DNA of 64,000 bases from Intestinimonas massiliensis (ex Afouda et al. 2020) (GCF_001244995.1 NZ_LN869529.1:1320957-1384956), one strand, 5' to 3'. Shown: positions 1 to 8,969, counted from the stretch's first letter. Numbers and translations are program-made. The notes: a model not told the origin generated them from the sequence alone.

Positions 1-110
1 ACCCCGTCCGGGTGCATCACTAGATAAGGGATTGTCTGCTGGGCAGACAACGCAGCTTTCCGGTTAGCGGCCTTTCCGGGGCCGCGCTTTGGGCTTTTTA
101 CTTTTTGCAA
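1..110 (-). CDS. VirB4-like conjugation ATPase, N-terminus only
   Basis: Only the first ~37 codons are in the window; the gene runs off the left edge. The frame is open through the 3' end of prgI. It contains QQTIPY followed by VMHPDG, which resembles the N-terminus of VirB4/TraE ATPases that follow prgI in Tn1549-like elements. I chose the TTG at 110 because AGGAGG lies six bases upstream; an in-frame ATG at 116 is too close to that Shine-Dalgarno. It overlaps prgI by 47 bases, which implies translational coupling. VirB4 would power the type IV secretion channel. The identity rests on context and a short stretch of residues. Confidence 0.6.
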   Translation of the reverse strand, partial: MQKVKSPKRGPGKAANRKAALSAQQTIPYLVMHPDG

Positions 111-459
111 TCGCATCCTCCTTTCTCACAGCGCCCCGCTGGGTAAACGGGGCATAGATATTTTCCGTCTGGTAGGGCCTCACCCCAGGCCGCAGGAAAC
201 GGGCCCGCAGGACGTTCCGCACCACCTTTTCAAAGGGGAGCCCGTCTTTTTCGTACATCGCCAGCAGGAACGCCGGGAGCGCCACCGCCATCATCAGGAA
301 CATGGCTCCCGTGTTGCCGATGGCACTCCGGGCCAGCAGATAGGACGGGATGCCCACCGCTGCCGCGATCCCGAAACACACAAGCTGGCGTTTCGTCAGG
401 TTAAAGGCCAGCTTGGTCTTGATTTTGGATAAGTCGTTGGGAACATTCACATAGGGCAT
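64..459 (-). CDS. prgI: PrgI family conjugation membrane protein (VirB3-like)
   Basis: A 131-aa protein beginning MPYVNVPNDLSKIKTK. Two hydrophobic segments lie at about residues 28-45 and 50-68, and the C-terminal tail is rich in Lys and Arg. This layout and the N-terminal VPxDLSKIK pattern are typical of PrgI/VirB3-like proteins of Gram-positive type IV secretion systems, which sit in the inner membrane and dock with VirB4. The gene lies directly upstream of the virB4 start and downstream of the MT-A70 gene, in the leftward transfer operon of ICE A. Confidence 0.88.
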   Translation of the reverse strand: MPYVNVPNDLSKIKTKLAFNLTKRQLVCFGIAAAVGIPSYLLARSAIGNTGAMFLMMAVALPAFLLAMYEKDGLPFEKVVRNVLRARFLRPGVRPYQTENIYAPFTQRGAVRKEDAIAKSKKPKARPRKGR

Positions 460-462
460 GGA

Positions 463-1020
463 TCAACCTCCTTTCGCGCCCACCTCTGGACACTTTGTCC
501 AGAAGTCCGGGACGGTGCTTTCCACCTCGTTCCCCCACACATCCCAACCGGGCGGGGACTGCCGGGCGAACAGCTCCACCCTGGGCACGTCGCCCATGAG
601 GGCCACGATCTTATCACGGGCCTCGTCCGGCTTTCGGCTGTGCTCCTGGATCGGGGCAATAATGAATTGATGGACGTTTGCCGCCTGCCGTTTTGGGTGT
701 CCCCGTGTTGCCAGCAGGCAAACCTCCGCGTTGCCCCTCGTCCAAAAGCCCAGGCTATAAAACCAGCTCTCGGACTTTCGGTTTTTCTTCAGCCAGACGA
801 AAGCCACGGATTTATATTGAAAGCCCCACGCACTGATTAGCCGCAGGGCCTCCGGGAGCTGTGGGAACGTGGCCCACAAAAAAAGCACGCTGTCCGGGGC
901 TGCCAGATCAGCCACCGGGAGCGTGCATAACTCGTCAATCCCCATTGTGGGGTAATGTTTTTCCGCCGCCCCCTGCAAGCCCTTTTGCGTGTAGCGCCAG
1001 GGGGGATCGGCATAGATCAC
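463..1020 (-). CDS. MT-A70 family adenine methyltransferase
   Basis: A 185-aa protein starting GTG (MIYADPPW). The DPPW catalytic motif at residues 5-8 and the FLWATFPQLPEAL and FVWLKKN segments are diagnostic of MT-A70 family N6-adenine methyltransferases. Such orphan enzymes are common in Tn1549-like ICEs and are thought to modify element or host DNA, protecting it from restriction after transfer. The GTG at 1020 has no ideal Shine-Dalgarno; an AGGAG lies about 20 bases upstream, so the true start could be slightly different. The last residues (WTKCPEV) are encoded by a palindromic repeat at 485-503, so the C-terminus is a non-family tail. Confidence 0.85.
   Translation of the reverse strand: MIYADPPWRYTQKGLQGAAEKHYPTMGIDELCTLPVADLAAPDSVLFLWATFPQLPEALRLISAWGFQYKSVAFVWLKKNRKSESWFYSLGFWTRGNAEVCLLATRGHPKRQAANVHQFIIAPIQEHSRKPDEARDKIVALMGDVPRVELFARQSPPGWDVWGNEVESTVPDFWTKCPEVGAKGG
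485..503. repeat. GGACA-N3-TGTCC palindrome, CTGG class (site 1)
   Basis: TCTGGACA-CTT-TGTCCAGA, perfect 8-bp arms. It lies in the last codons of the MT-A70 gene, just before prgI. Confidence 0.85.
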
Positions 1021-1037
1021 AGAATACTGTCCGATAG

Positions 1038-1832
1038 TTACACTCCTTTCTCCCCGGCCTCCAACGCTGCCCGCGCCAGACGGATGCGCTCTGTGGCGGC
1101 TGCGTAATAGGCGGGGACGGTTTCAAAACAGATGAAGCGGCGGCCCGTGTTGAGGGCGGCCACCGCTGTTGTGGCAGAGCCCGCGCAGATGTCCGCCACC
1201 ACCTCGCCGGGCCGGGTGTAGGTTTTGATGAAATACTCGCACAGGGCCACCGGCTTCTGCGTGGGGTGGACGGTGCGCTGGACGGCTGGAAAGGTCAGCA
1301 CATTTCCGGGAAAGCGCAGGCCGTCCTCCGATCCGCTGCCGGAACGGGTGAATTTCCCGTAGTTGGTGCTGTTCCCGTTATTGCCCGCAATTTTCTTATA
1401 GGGCTTGCCCTGTTCAAACTGCGGACTGTAAAGAGGGAGCTTCTGATAGAACACCAGAATATTCTCCGTCTTTTTCAGCGGAGCGCGGCGGGCGTTGAGA
1501 AAGCCTGTGCAGCGGCTTTTGTACCATACCCACTCATAGCGGAGCATGGACAGGTTGGATGCCCCCAGCACCTTGTCATAGGGGCATTGTGCAAAGAACA
1601 GTACAGCGCCGTCCGGCTTGACCGCCCACTTAACCGCCTCCCACAGCTCCGGGAGCGGCAGGGGCACATCCCAAAAGTTCCGGGTGGTGCCGTAGGGCGG
1701 ATCGGTCAAGAGCATATCCACCGAATGACGGGGCAGGGAGCGCAAGCCCTCGATGCCATCCATAAGGAACAGGCCCTCCGGGAGCTCCGGGGACTTCTGG
1801 ATACTTTGTCCAGAGGTGCCCTTATCGGTCAT
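1038..1832 (-). CDS. DNA N6-adenine methyltransferase, DPPY type
   Basis: About 264 aa from the ATG at 1832, which overlaps the stop of the upstream small gene (ATGA-type overlap); a longer in-frame ORF to 1880 exists but is less likely. LLTDPPYGTT at roughly residues 40-49 is motif IV. A C-terminal segment with DICAGSATTAVAAL is motif I, so the order is of the beta class. No restriction enzyme gene adjoins, so this is probably an orphan ICE methylase working beside the MT-A70 enzyme in epigenetic protection. The N-terminal GQSIQKSP stretch is encoded by palindrome site 2 and precedes the family-like domain. Confidence 0.86.
   Translation of the reverse strand: MTDKGTSGQSIQKSPELPEGLFLMDGIEGLRSLPRHSVDMLLTDPPYGTTRNFWDVPLPLPELWEAVKWAVKPDGAVLFFAQCPYDKVLGASNLSMLRYEWVWYKSRCTGFLNARRAPLKKTENILVFYQKLPLYSPQFEQGKPYKKIAGNNGNSTNYGKFTRSGSGSEDGLRFPGNVLTFPAVQRTVHPTQKPVALCEYFIKTYTRPGEVVADICAGSATTAVAALNTGRRFICFETVPAYYAAATERIRLARAALEAGEKGV
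1796..1814. repeat. GGACA-N3-TGTCC palindrome, CTGG class (site 2)
   Basis: TCTGGATA-CTT-TGTCCAGA; one arm has a single mismatch. It lies in the first codons of the DPPY methyltransferase, next to the boundary with the preceding gene. Confidence 0.82.
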
Positions 1833-2073
1833 CCCTGGCCTCCTTGCCCTTTGCCGGGGCGGGCCGGGCGGCGTTTTCACGGGCGGCCTGCGCCCGCTCC
1901 TCGGCTAACTGCTGGGCAATCGTCTTTGCGTCATCCCTGCCGCCCAGCAATTCCTGCTTTTGCAAAACGGCCTCTGTTTCCGCCATAAAACGGTAAACAT
2001 CGGCCTGGTTGAAGTCCTCCGGCGCTTTCCCGTTCCGCAGGCGCGACCCGTCGGGCCCATATCTTCTCGGCAT
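1822..2073 (-). CDS. small hydrophilic ICE protein of unknown function
   Basis: 83 aa from MPRRYGPDG (ATG at 2073; six extra residues are possible upstream). It is rich in Ala, Gln, Glu and Arg, with a likely helix around residues 25-75 and no membrane segment. It sits between the VirB6-like gene and the methyltransferase in the transfer operon and overlaps the latter's start by a few bases. I do not recognise the family; a small accessory protein at this place is usual in Tn1549-like elements. Confidence 0.65.
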   Translation of the reverse strand: MPRRYGPDGSRLRNGKAPEDFNQADVYRFMAETEAVLQKQELLGGRDDAKTIAQQLAEERAQAARENAARPAPAKGKEARDDR

Positions 2074-2087
2074 ATAACACCCCTTTC

Positions 2088-2954
2088 TCAATGTGCGCTA
2101 AAGATACTTCGCGCAATCGTCCCGGTTTTGAACAGCATGAAGCAGAGCAAAACCGTATAGCCCACGGTGCCCCATATCGCCCCGATGGGATCTCCGCCCG
2201 TGGCAATTCCCTGGATCAGCACCGCATAAATCGCAACACACACCAGAATGAGCAACCCCTGGAAGCCTACGGCAAACAGGGAGCGCAGATAGTTCTGCCC
2301 GATCTGTCCCACTTCCCGGTGGGAGATCGTTGCCATCGGGATGGGGGCCAAACTGGTGAGCAAATAGATTTCCAACATTCTGCCATACACCAACACAAAA
2401 ATGACGATGCCCAGCGCCCACATGGTAACGCCAATGATAGAGGACTGGAGCCACAGGCCCAAAAGCAGCCCTAAATCCATCCCCTCCAGGGTGGTTTCCA
2501 GCTCCGCCATCATATCCGGCGTGATGTCCGTGGAGCCCTGGATCAGGCCGCCCGCCTGGGCGATCACCCTCTGCGACACGTCAAAGACGGCCATCACAAT
2601 GTTAAAGGTGTTTGAGAGAATGAAGATGGCACAAGCCGTTTTGAATATCCATTTGTAGATATTCGCCACGTCAAACTCGTGCATATTGTTTTTTTCCAAA
2701 AGCATCTGAATGAGCTCATAGGTGGCAACAAAGGTCAGCACCAGCCCGGCAATCGGCAAGATCACCGTTTCGGAAAGCTGGCGGATGAGGGAAAATACCC
2801 CGGCGTTCCACGCCGCCGGGGTAGTCCCCACCTGTACCGCAATCTCTCCGACTTGGGTATTGACGTAATCAAAGAGCCCCTCCAAGTTCCCCATGATCCC
2901 GCCAATCAGCAGCTCTTTGAGCCAGTCCGTGAGCCAGTCGGTGAGAAAATCCAT
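2088..2954 (-). CDS. VirB6/TrbL-like conjugation membrane protein
   Basis: 288 aa with about six hydrophobic segments (for example around residues 68-88, 107-125, 170-190, 240-260 and 265-282). Segments such as IFILSNTFNIVMAVFDV and LAPIPMATISHRE are typical of the polytopic TrbL/VirB6 component of Tn1549-like systems, which forms the inner-membrane channel. It lies immediately downstream of the maff2 remnant, the canonical order. The start is MDFLTDW at 2954. Confidence 0.85.
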   Translation of the reverse strand: MDFLTDWLTDWLKELLIGGIMGNLEGLFDYVNTQVGEIAVQVGTTPAAWNAGVFSLIRQLSETVILPIAGLVLTFVATYELIQMLLEKNNMHEFDVANIYKWIFKTACAIFILSNTFNIVMAVFDVSQRVIAQAGGLIQGSTDITPDMMAELETTLEGMDLGLLLGLWLQSSIIGVTMWALGIVIFVLVYGRMLEIYLLTSLAPIPMATISHREVGQIGQNYLRSLFAVGFQGLLILVCVAIYAVLIQGIATGGDPIGAIWGTVGYTVLLCFMLFKTGTIARSIFSAH

Positions 2955-2965
2955 AAGCCGCTACC

Positions 2966-3037
2966 TTAAAACAGGCCGGACAGCAGAGGGATCAGGGTGG
3001 TGCCCAGCAGGATGATGCCGCCGCCCGCCATGAGCTG
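2966..3037 (-). pseudogene. maff2, 3' fragment
   Basis: Reading leftwards from the junction, the frame gives QLMAGGG, then IILLGTTLIPLLSGLF and a stop at 2966-2968. This is the hydrophobic C-terminal half of a Maff2-type protein. The N-terminal half is 10.6 kb away at 13605-13763, and the two halves overlap at QLMA. The nested mobilizable element therefore split this gene. Loss of the second membrane helix probably inactivates Maff2. Confidence 0.85.
3027..3037. repeat. left junction repeat of nested element
   Basis: GCCATGAGCTG, matched with one mismatch by GCCATAAGCTG at 13612-13622. These mark the two ends of the element inserted in maff2 and probably contain the recombinase crossover core. 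Confidence 0.7.
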
Positions 3038-3135
3038 TTTTATCCCCAAATAGGAGTAAAACCTTGCTCGATGGCAGGCGGCGGCGTGTCAAAAAATATA
3101 TGGAATTGTTTTAGAACCGCCCCGGAGGGGACAGG

Positions 3136-4800
3136 TCAGCCCTTGACCTGTTCCACCTCCGGGATGGGTTTGAGATTGAAGTGAATTTCGATAGAAATGT
3201 GTCGTGTCTTATCGCTGTCGATGTGTTCATGGACAACGATTTCTTTAATCAGGCGGTTTAAGGTGGCGGCGTCCAACTCCGTGATGTCGGCATATTCCTG
3301 AATGGCGTCCACCCATTGTTTGGCGTCCATCGCCAGCCGCATTTCATCAGCCAGCTTCTTGCGTCCCTGTGCAACCCGTTCTTTCAACTCGGCCTGTTCC
3401 TTCTGCGTCTTGTCCAGCATGAGATTGAAGTTGGCTTCGCTGATCCGCCCGGCAACCATGTCCTCATAGAGCCGCAGCACCATCTTTTCCAGCACCTCAA
3501 TCCGTTCCTCGTCTTTTGTCAGGGAACGCTCCAACGCTTCCCGTTGGCCTTTCTGTTCGGCTTCGCAGGTGTCGGTCAGCTTCCCGGCAATGGCTTCCCC
3601 ATCGGTCAGGGCAGCCTTGGCGCAATCCCGGATTTTGTTCAGGACAAGGTGGTAAAGGGTGTCGTACTCCACCCGGTGCTGGGTGCAATGGTTCTTGCCA
3701 AACGCCCCATAGGTCTTACAGGCGTAAATCTGCTGCGGGTGCTTGGCGTGGGTGGTGCGGATGGTCAACGACTTGCCGCACTCGCCGCACTTGATAAGCC
3801 CGGCAAACAGGCTGGTTTCCCCGTCCTGCCGGGGGCGCTGGCGGGATTTCAGCTTGTCCTGCACGATGGCAAAACTTTTGCTGTCAATCAACGGTTCGTG
3901 CCGTTCCTCCACCACAATCCAGTCCTGCGGCTTCTTCTCGCCAATGGTTCCAATTTTGAAGCGGTAGTCCTTCTTTTGGGAAGCTATCGCCCCAGTATAA
4001 ACGGGATTCATCAGGATGTCTTTTATCACAGAGAAGTCCCACATATACCGCCCGTTTTCCGGGTCTTTCTTTTCCCATTTGGTGCGGACATTGCGGAAGC
4101 CCCGTTCCCGGTTCCACCATGTAGGGCAAGGCACCTTCTGTTCTTCCAGCCTGCGCCGGATGAAGTTGGGGCCGTGTCCTTCCAGCGCCCAAAGGAAGAT
4201 TTGCCGGACAATGGGGGCGGTTTCCTCGTCCACCAGCAGGTGGTTTTTGTCCTCTGGGTCTTTCCGATACCCAAAGGGAGCCACACAGCCGGTAAACTGG
4301 CCTTGCTGGGCTTTCAGAAGATACGAGGAATGTACCTTCTTGGAAATATCCTTGCTGTACATCTCATTCAGGATGTTCTTGAACGGCGCAATGTCGTTGT
4401 TGTCCCGCATGGTGTCGATACCGTCATTCATGGCGATATAGCGGACGCCGTGACGGGGGAAGAAGTCCTCGATCAGTGTGCCGGTCTGCAAGTAATTTCG
4501 GCCCAACCTCGATAAATCTTTCGTTATCACAAGATTTATCTGCCTGCGCTCGATGGCTTTTAACATCCGTTTCAGGTCGGGGCGCTCCATGTTCAGCCCC
4601 GTGTAGCCATCGTCCTGATAGACTGCCACAACCTCCCATCCCTGCTTTTCGCAGTAGCTTTCCAGCATATCCCGCTGGTTGGCAATACTGGCGCTCTCCC
4701 CGTCAAGGTCATCGTCTTTTGAAAGCCTGCAATAGATGGCCGCCCGGAAGCTGCCCGCCAGAATTGCGTCCATGCCTGTGTATTCGTATCCGTTCATCAT
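3136..4800 (-). CDS. large serine recombinase (TndX/TnpX-like) of nested element
   Basis: 554 aa. N-terminal resolvase domain with AIYCRLSKDD (catalytic Ser at about residue 27) and KDLSRLGRN. It is followed by a recombinase domain, a zinc-ribbon with CGECG near residue 347, a coiled coil at about 420-490 and a C-terminal EIHFN segment. This is the architecture of TndX-like integrases that excise and insert clostridial mobile elements without host factors. It is the leftmost gene of the nested element, next to its left junction, as expected. Other starts (internal Met) are possible within the first 10 residues. Confidence 0.93.
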   Translation of the reverse strand: MMNGYEYTGMDAILAGSFRAAIYCRLSKDDDLDGESASIANQRDMLESYCEKQGWEVVAVYQDDGYTGLNMERPDLKRMLKAIERRQINLVITKDLSRLGRNYLQTGTLIEDFFPRHGVRYIAMNDGIDTMRDNNDIAPFKNILNEMYSKDISKKVHSSYLLKAQQGQFTGCVAPFGYRKDPEDKNHLLVDEETAPIVRQIFLWALEGHGPNFIRRRLEEQKVPCPTWWNRERGFRNVRTKWEKKDPENGRYMWDFSVIKDILMNPVYTGAIASQKKDYRFKIGTIGEKKPQDWIVVEERHEPLIDSKSFAIVQDKLKSRQRPRQDGETSLFAGLIKCGECGKSLTIRTTHAKHPQQIYACKTYGAFGKNHCTQHRVEYDTLYHLVLNKIRDCAKAALTDGEAIAGKLTDTCEAEQKGQREALERSLTKDEERIEVLEKMVLRLYEDMVAGRISEANFNLMLDKTQKEQAELKERVAQGRKKLADEMRLAMDAKQWVDAIQEYADITELDAATLNRLIKEIVVHEHIDSDKTRHISIEIHFNLKPIPEVEQVKG

Positions 4801-4806
4801 AACCGT

Positions 4807-5004
4807 TTACCCGCACAATCCAGACGGAACACGGTTCTTCTGAACCTCGTCTCTATTATATCCTAAATCTTGTGTTTTCACAAGATTTTCCTCGCCGGTA
4901 TTCTGCCCATACTTTTGGGCAATCAGGCTTACAAAGACATCCGCTGCGTCCAGCTCGCCGTCAAAAACTGTGGTAACATGAATCTCTGTTTTCGTTTTTG
5001 CCAT
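4807..5004 (-). CDS. small recombinase-linked protein
   Basis: 65 aa, MAKTKTEIHVTTVFDGELDA, ending PSGLCG. It is immediately upstream of the serine recombinase and separated by six bases, so co-transcribed. I recognise the protein as a conserved companion of recombinases in Tn916-like clostridial elements but know no assigned function. It may act as a recombination directionality or expression-coupling factor; that is inference. Confidence 0.75.
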   Translation of the reverse strand: MAKTKTEIHVTTVFDGELDAADVFVSLIAQKYGQNTGEENLVKTQDLGYNRDEVQKNRVPSGLCG

Positions 5005-5030
5005 AGGCAGTTATCCTCCATAATAGAATA

Positions 5031-5104
5031 GCCAGACAAGGAGAAGGTCGGCAACGAAGTCCGGCAACGGGCTTCAAAAAACCTCAAAACCTTCTCTGTC
5101 TGGC
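5031..5104. terminator. stem-loop upstream of recombinase operon
   Basis: GCCAGACAAGGAGAAGGT (5031-5048) pairs imperfectly with ACCTTCTCTGTCTGGC region (5089-5104). It lies downstream of the helicase gene and before the recombinase unit and may insulate the two. Confidence 0.45.
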
Positions 5105-5245
5105 GGTTTGGTTACGATTTATATTTTCTTTTATTTTTCTGTTGCTTTGGTTGCTGATAGGGGAAAAAGCCCGCAGTTACGGGGCTTTCCCCGGCAACCA
5201 GCCCGGCAACGGGAGTGCAACAAAGTCGGCAACGGGGTGGGATTT

Positions 5246-6640
5246 TCAGAAAGGAAGCTCCATCTGCTCTGTGACTTCCACAAATCCCTCCAGGATTTTT
5301 CCGGCTCCGTTGCTGGTATCCGTTGCCGGGTTTTCACGCTCCCAGCCCTTTTGCCTGCCGTATTCCGGGAACATCCGGGGATTGGAAAAGTAGTGCCAGC
5401 CTGTGACACAATGGTTCATAATGTCGTTGATCTCCCGGATTTCCCATTGTTTCGGCTCGTCAAAGGGGTGGTTCAGGGCTTCCCGGAAAAGCTGCTTGGA
5501 ACACACTATGCTGCCGGTATAGCGGTCAAGGTAGGCTTGGATCATCCCGGCCTTGGTGTCCTCCGGCATGAAATCCCGCTGGTGTTCTTTGAGATAGCGC
5601 ACCATTTCGGGGCTGAAAGACAGCTTAAAATCCCCACTGCGGTAAATGGTCATGGCTTCCGCCCATAGCTGCTCCATGTAGGCTCTGGAAGCGGCTTCAT
5701 CGTCCAAAATATGAACTTCCGCCTGTTCCGGGTACACCATGACCGGCAGAAAGCGCCGGTTGCCGGAACGGTCAAGGGGCAGGAAGTCCAGGGCATTGGA
5801 AGTGCCGCCGAACACGCATTGCCGCAGCCTGTCCTCCGGGTGGGTTTCGTATGGGATTTTATAGACCTCCTTCTGTCGGCTCAAAAAAGACTTGATTTCC
5901 TCAATGCTCTTGGCGTTTGCGGTGGCGATCATCTCCGACATCTCAATAATCCAGTGGCCTTGCAGCTTGCGGTACACATTGTCATCGTCCAGCTTGCGAA
6001 GGTCATCGGAAAACCACTCGTCTTTCACGGCCAGCAGCCGGAAAAAGGTGGATTTTCCGGCGCCCTGGCCGCCCACCAGACAGAGCATGACCTCAAACTT
6101 GCAGCCGGGATGAAATGCCCGGTGGATGGCTCCCAGCAGAAACAGCCGCAGGGCTTCATAGGTGTACTGGTCGCTGTCGGCTCCTAAAAAGTGGTGCAGA
6201 CAGGTGCGGATACGCTCGGTTCCGTCCCATGAAAGGCCGTTCAGGTAGTCCCGGATGGGGTGATAGCCGTTTTCGTTGGCAACGATCCCGATGGCGGCGG
6301 CAATCTTCTTTTCGCTGGTCAGCCCATAGGTTTCTTCCAGATACAAAAGCAGATAGTTCATATCCGTGTCCGTGATGGCGGTGCCGGTACGGTGGTAGCC
6401 GATGGGCTTGATGATGTCGATGCGCTCGGTCAGCAGATTTTTTGCGATTGCCCCGGAAAGCAGCGGGTCATTCTGAAAGACGGTCAGGCAGTTGCGGATA
6501 CTGTTGCGGACGCCGCCTTTCTCGGTGCTTTCCAACATGGCTTTGACTTCACGGGCGTTCCGGGGCGGCGGTGTTTCTTGCATGGTCTGTTCTGCGGCCT
6601 GCCGTATCTCCGGCGGTAAGCTCTGCCATTCGTCTTTCAA
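5246..6640 (-). CDS. VapE/VirE-like replicative helicase
   Basis: 464 aa. Central P-loop GGQGAGKSTFF at about residue 180 and a Walker-B-like hydrophobic strand with WIIEMSEM around 222-229. SFLSRQKEVYKIPYE and GTSNALDFLPLDRSGNRRFLP follow, all hallmarks of the virulence-associated E superfamily of SF3-related helicases found in phage satellites and mobilizable elements. It follows the CHC2 primase gene and overlaps it by 92 bases if the start at 6640 is right, so the pair probably replicates the excised element. The true start may be a little further in. Confidence 0.87.
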   Translation of the reverse strand: MKDEWQSLPPEIRQAAEQTMQETPPPRNAREVKAMLESTEKGGVRNSIRNCLTVFQNDPLLSGAIAKNLLTERIDIIKPIGYHRTGTAITDTDMNYLLLYLEETYGLTSEKKIAAAIGIVANENGYHPIRDYLNGLSWDGTERIRTCLHHFLGADSDQYTYEALRLFLLGAIHRAFHPGCKFEVMLCLVGGQGAGKSTFFRLLAVKDEWFSDDLRKLDDDNVYRKLQGHWIIEMSEMIATANAKSIEEIKSFLSRQKEVYKIPYETHPEDRLRQCVFGGTSNALDFLPLDRSGNRRFLPVMVYPEQAEVHILDDEAASRAYMEQLWAEAMTIYRSGDFKLSFSPEMVRYLKEHQRDFMPEDTKAGMIQAYLDRYTGSIVCSKQLFREALNHPFDEPKQWEIREINDIMNHCVTGWHYFSNPRMFPEYGRQKGWERENPATDTSNGAGKILEGFVEVTEQMELPF

Positions 6641-7187
6641 GATTGCTCACTTCCTTTCCACAGTCGATGATAAGGGCTGCCCGTTCCTCCATGTCCGGGG
6701 AGAGCAGCACATCCAGCAAATAGTCCACATAGTCCTGCTTTTGCAGGGCTTCCACAAACAAAGGGTGGAAATCCTCGTCTGGCGTCTTGGGGGCATAGTC
6801 CCGTTTCCAGCGGCGCAGCAGGTTTCGATAGTCGCACAGCACCCGGAAGCAGTACCGTTCCATACGGCGGAACCGCTGTTCCGGGTTTTCCTGCGGTGGT
6901 TTCCTGTGGCTGGGCGGCTCCTTGTCCTCATAGGGGACGGAAAACGCCTGCGCCAGCATGAGGGCGGCTTCCTTGGGGCTGACAGCTTCCAGACGGGAAA
7001 CAAAGTCGATCACATCCCCGTCTGCCTGACAGCCGAAACAGTGAAAGCGCCGGTCAACCTTCATGCTTGGCTTTTTGTCGGCATGGAAGGGACAGACGCA
7101 CATCCCGTTTCGTCCCACCCGGACGCCGTAACGCTCGGCGGCCTGCCGGGTGGTAACAGACTGCTTGACAGCTTCAAATACATTCAA
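6549..7187 (-). CDS. CHC2 zinc-finger primase-like protein
   Basis: 212 aa from a TTG at 7187 preceded by AGGAGG at a six-base spacing. CPFHADKKPSM and FHCFGCQADGDVIDF at about residues 31-60 form the CHC2 zinc finger of DnaG-type primases. The rest is helical and lacks a recognisable Toprim domain, so it probably works with the downstream VapE-like helicase as the element's replication primase module. Confidence 0.87.
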   Translation of the reverse strand: MNVFEAVKQSVTTRQAAERYGVRVGRNGMCVCPFHADKKPSMKVDRRFHCFGCQADGDVIDFVSRLEAVSPKEAALMLAQAFSVPYEDKEPPSHRKPPQENPEQRFRRMERYCFRVLCDYRNLLRRWKRDYAPKTPDEDFHPLFVEALQKQDYVDYLLDVLLSPDMEERAALIIDCGKEVSNLERRMAELTAGDTAGRRTDHARNTAAPERP

Positions 7188-7250
7188 CTCAATCCTCCTG
7201 AACATAAGAAAAGCGCCTGTCATTCTCGAAAAGAAAATGGCAAGCGCCTG

Positions 7251-8840
7251 TTAAAGTTCTATATCCTGTTTTTTCTCTGTGCGGGGCTGCTGGCGTTTCT
7301 CGGCTTGTTCCTCCCGGATACGCTGCGCCCGACCTTTGACTGCCTGCTGGATGGACGGTTTCTTGCCCGGCTCGGCGGTCTGGCGGTACTGCTCGGACGG
7401 AAGCACCTGATTGAGCCAGTGGCGCACATCCCGGAGAATCTTCACATCCTCCTGCACCGCTGACAGGCGTTCCCTGTACTCGGCCATCTCTCCGGCAAGC
7501 TGCGTCCGTTCCTCGTTCAATTTCTTGGTGCTGTACTTGGTTCCCTCCAAATGCACCTTGAAATAGCGGACAGCGGCATTGTAGGCGTCCAGCTCGTCCC
7601 GATGGGCGGCGGCAAACTGTTCCTCTGGCTTCTTAAACCGGATGGCGGCATATTCCGCATGAACCGGCTTGTGGGCTTCAAAGTTGGCGATATGGGAAAG
7701 CATGGTGTCGATCTCCTTCATGCGTTTTTCCTTCGGCTTCATCTCTGCCCGGATGGAAACGGCCTGCTCGCTGACGGTATCCAGATAGGTGTCAAGGCTC
7801 TCCACGGTGGACAGCTCCTTTTCCCGCAGATAGCGGATAGCGTCCATTACTTTGTTGAAGTCATTTACAGTGCCTTTGAGCTGGCCTTTGCTCGTCCAGC
7901 CGGTGCGCTCCTCCCGGCGCAAATCCAGATATTTGCCCAGCAGCTCCGGCAGGATGGGTTCCTTCGCTTCCTGCAAGGCTTCCAGCAGAGCGGCCTTTTT
8001 CTCCTTCAGGTCTGCGATCCAGCCTTTCAGGTGACGCACCATCTGACGGATGGACTGCATAAGCCGGTTGGCAGCGGTAATATCCCGGTTGAGATTGCCG
8101 ATGTTGGTCTGTATCCCTCGTTTCTCCATCTGGCTGACCGCTGGCCCCATGTGGACGGTGGGGATTTTATCAAGCCCCTGCCGTTCATAGGAACGAAGGT
8201 CAAGGCGTTCCGGGCGGTCATTGGCTTCCAGATAGCGATTGGCGATAGCCGCCCAGCCCTGCCGCCATATCTCGGCGTACTTCTGGTCGTTCCAGTCTAC
8301 GGTGTCCTCCTTGTGGCTTTTCCAGTTCCCGGACGGGAGCCGGATACGCTCGCCGTTCTTGTCAAGGTCATAAACCTTCCGGCTCTTGGGAAGCCATTTC
8401 CCGGTTTCGTCCATTGCCCGCATGGTCAGCAAGATGTGGGCGTGGGGATTCCCGTCCCCCTTATCGTGAATGGCAAAATCGGCAATCATGCCTTTGGAAA
8501 CAAAAAACTCCCGGCAATAGTCCCGGATCAGGTCGGCGTGTTGCTCCGAGGGGATTTCCCTCGGTATGGCAAGTACGATCCTGCGGGCAAGCTGGGAGTT
8601 CCATTGTTTTTCTTGTGTCTCGGCAGCGTTCCACAAGATGTTGCGGTCTGCGTACTCCGGCGGTGCGTGGGGCGGCAGCATGATTTCCGTGTGGACAATT
8701 CCTCGTTTCTCGGAATAGTATTTCTGCTTCTGGTCGTACTCAGAAAACAGCCGTTCGCCGCTCTGGTAAGCTGCGGCGGCTACGGCTGACTGGCGGTTGC
8801 TGCGCTGGACGATTTTTATATCGTGGTGGGGACAGGGCAT
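7251..8840 (-). CDS. mobA: MobA/MobL family relaxase
   Basis: 529 aa from MPCPHHDIKIVQRS (ATG at 8840). The N-terminal MobA/MobL domain shows SAVAAAAYQSGE, and the HIHDK-like metal site appears as DFAIHDKGDGNPHAHILLT (HxH of the relaxase). A long Glu/Lys-rich coiled coil runs from about residue 270 to the end. The protein would nick oriT and pilot the single strand of the nested element through a helper secretion channel. A non-coding hairpin-rich stretch about 0.8 kb upstream is a candidate oriT. Confidence 0.93.
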   Translation of the reverse strand: MPCPHHDIKIVQRSNRQSAVAAAAYQSGERLFSEYDQKQKYYSEKRGIVHTEIMLPPHAPPEYADRNILWNAAETQEKQWNSQLARRIVLAIPREIPSEQHADLIRDYCREFFVSKGMIADFAIHDKGDGNPHAHILLTMRAMDETGKWLPKSRKVYDLDKNGERIRLPSGNWKSHKEDTVDWNDQKYAEIWRQGWAAIANRYLEANDRPERLDLRSYERQGLDKIPTVHMGPAVSQMEKRGIQTNIGNLNRDITAANRLMQSIRQMVRHLKGWIADLKEKKAALLEALQEAKEPILPELLGKYLDLRREERTGWTSKGQLKGTVNDFNKVMDAIRYLREKELSTVESLDTYLDTVSEQAVSIRAEMKPKEKRMKEIDTMLSHIANFEAHKPVHAEYAAIRFKKPEEQFAAAHRDELDAYNAAVRYFKVHLEGTKYSTKKLNEERTQLAGEMAEYRERLSAVQEDVKILRDVRHWLNQVLPSEQYRQTAEPGKKPSIQQAVKGRAQRIREEQAEKRQQPRTEKKQDIEL

Positions 8841-8969
8841 AACGGCTTCCTCCTTCCTGTGGGTGATTGGATGAGGTGGTGGTTTGCCACCGCATTTTGG
8901 GTAAAAGAAAAGCAGGAAACCGTTCAATGATTTCCTGCTCGGTGGTGCCGGTGGGCGGCTAATGTTTAG

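Noticed and set aside
7551-8789. 412-codon plus-strand frame over the nested relaxase
   Set aside because: Shadow of the MobA/MobL gene; composition follows the complementary codons.
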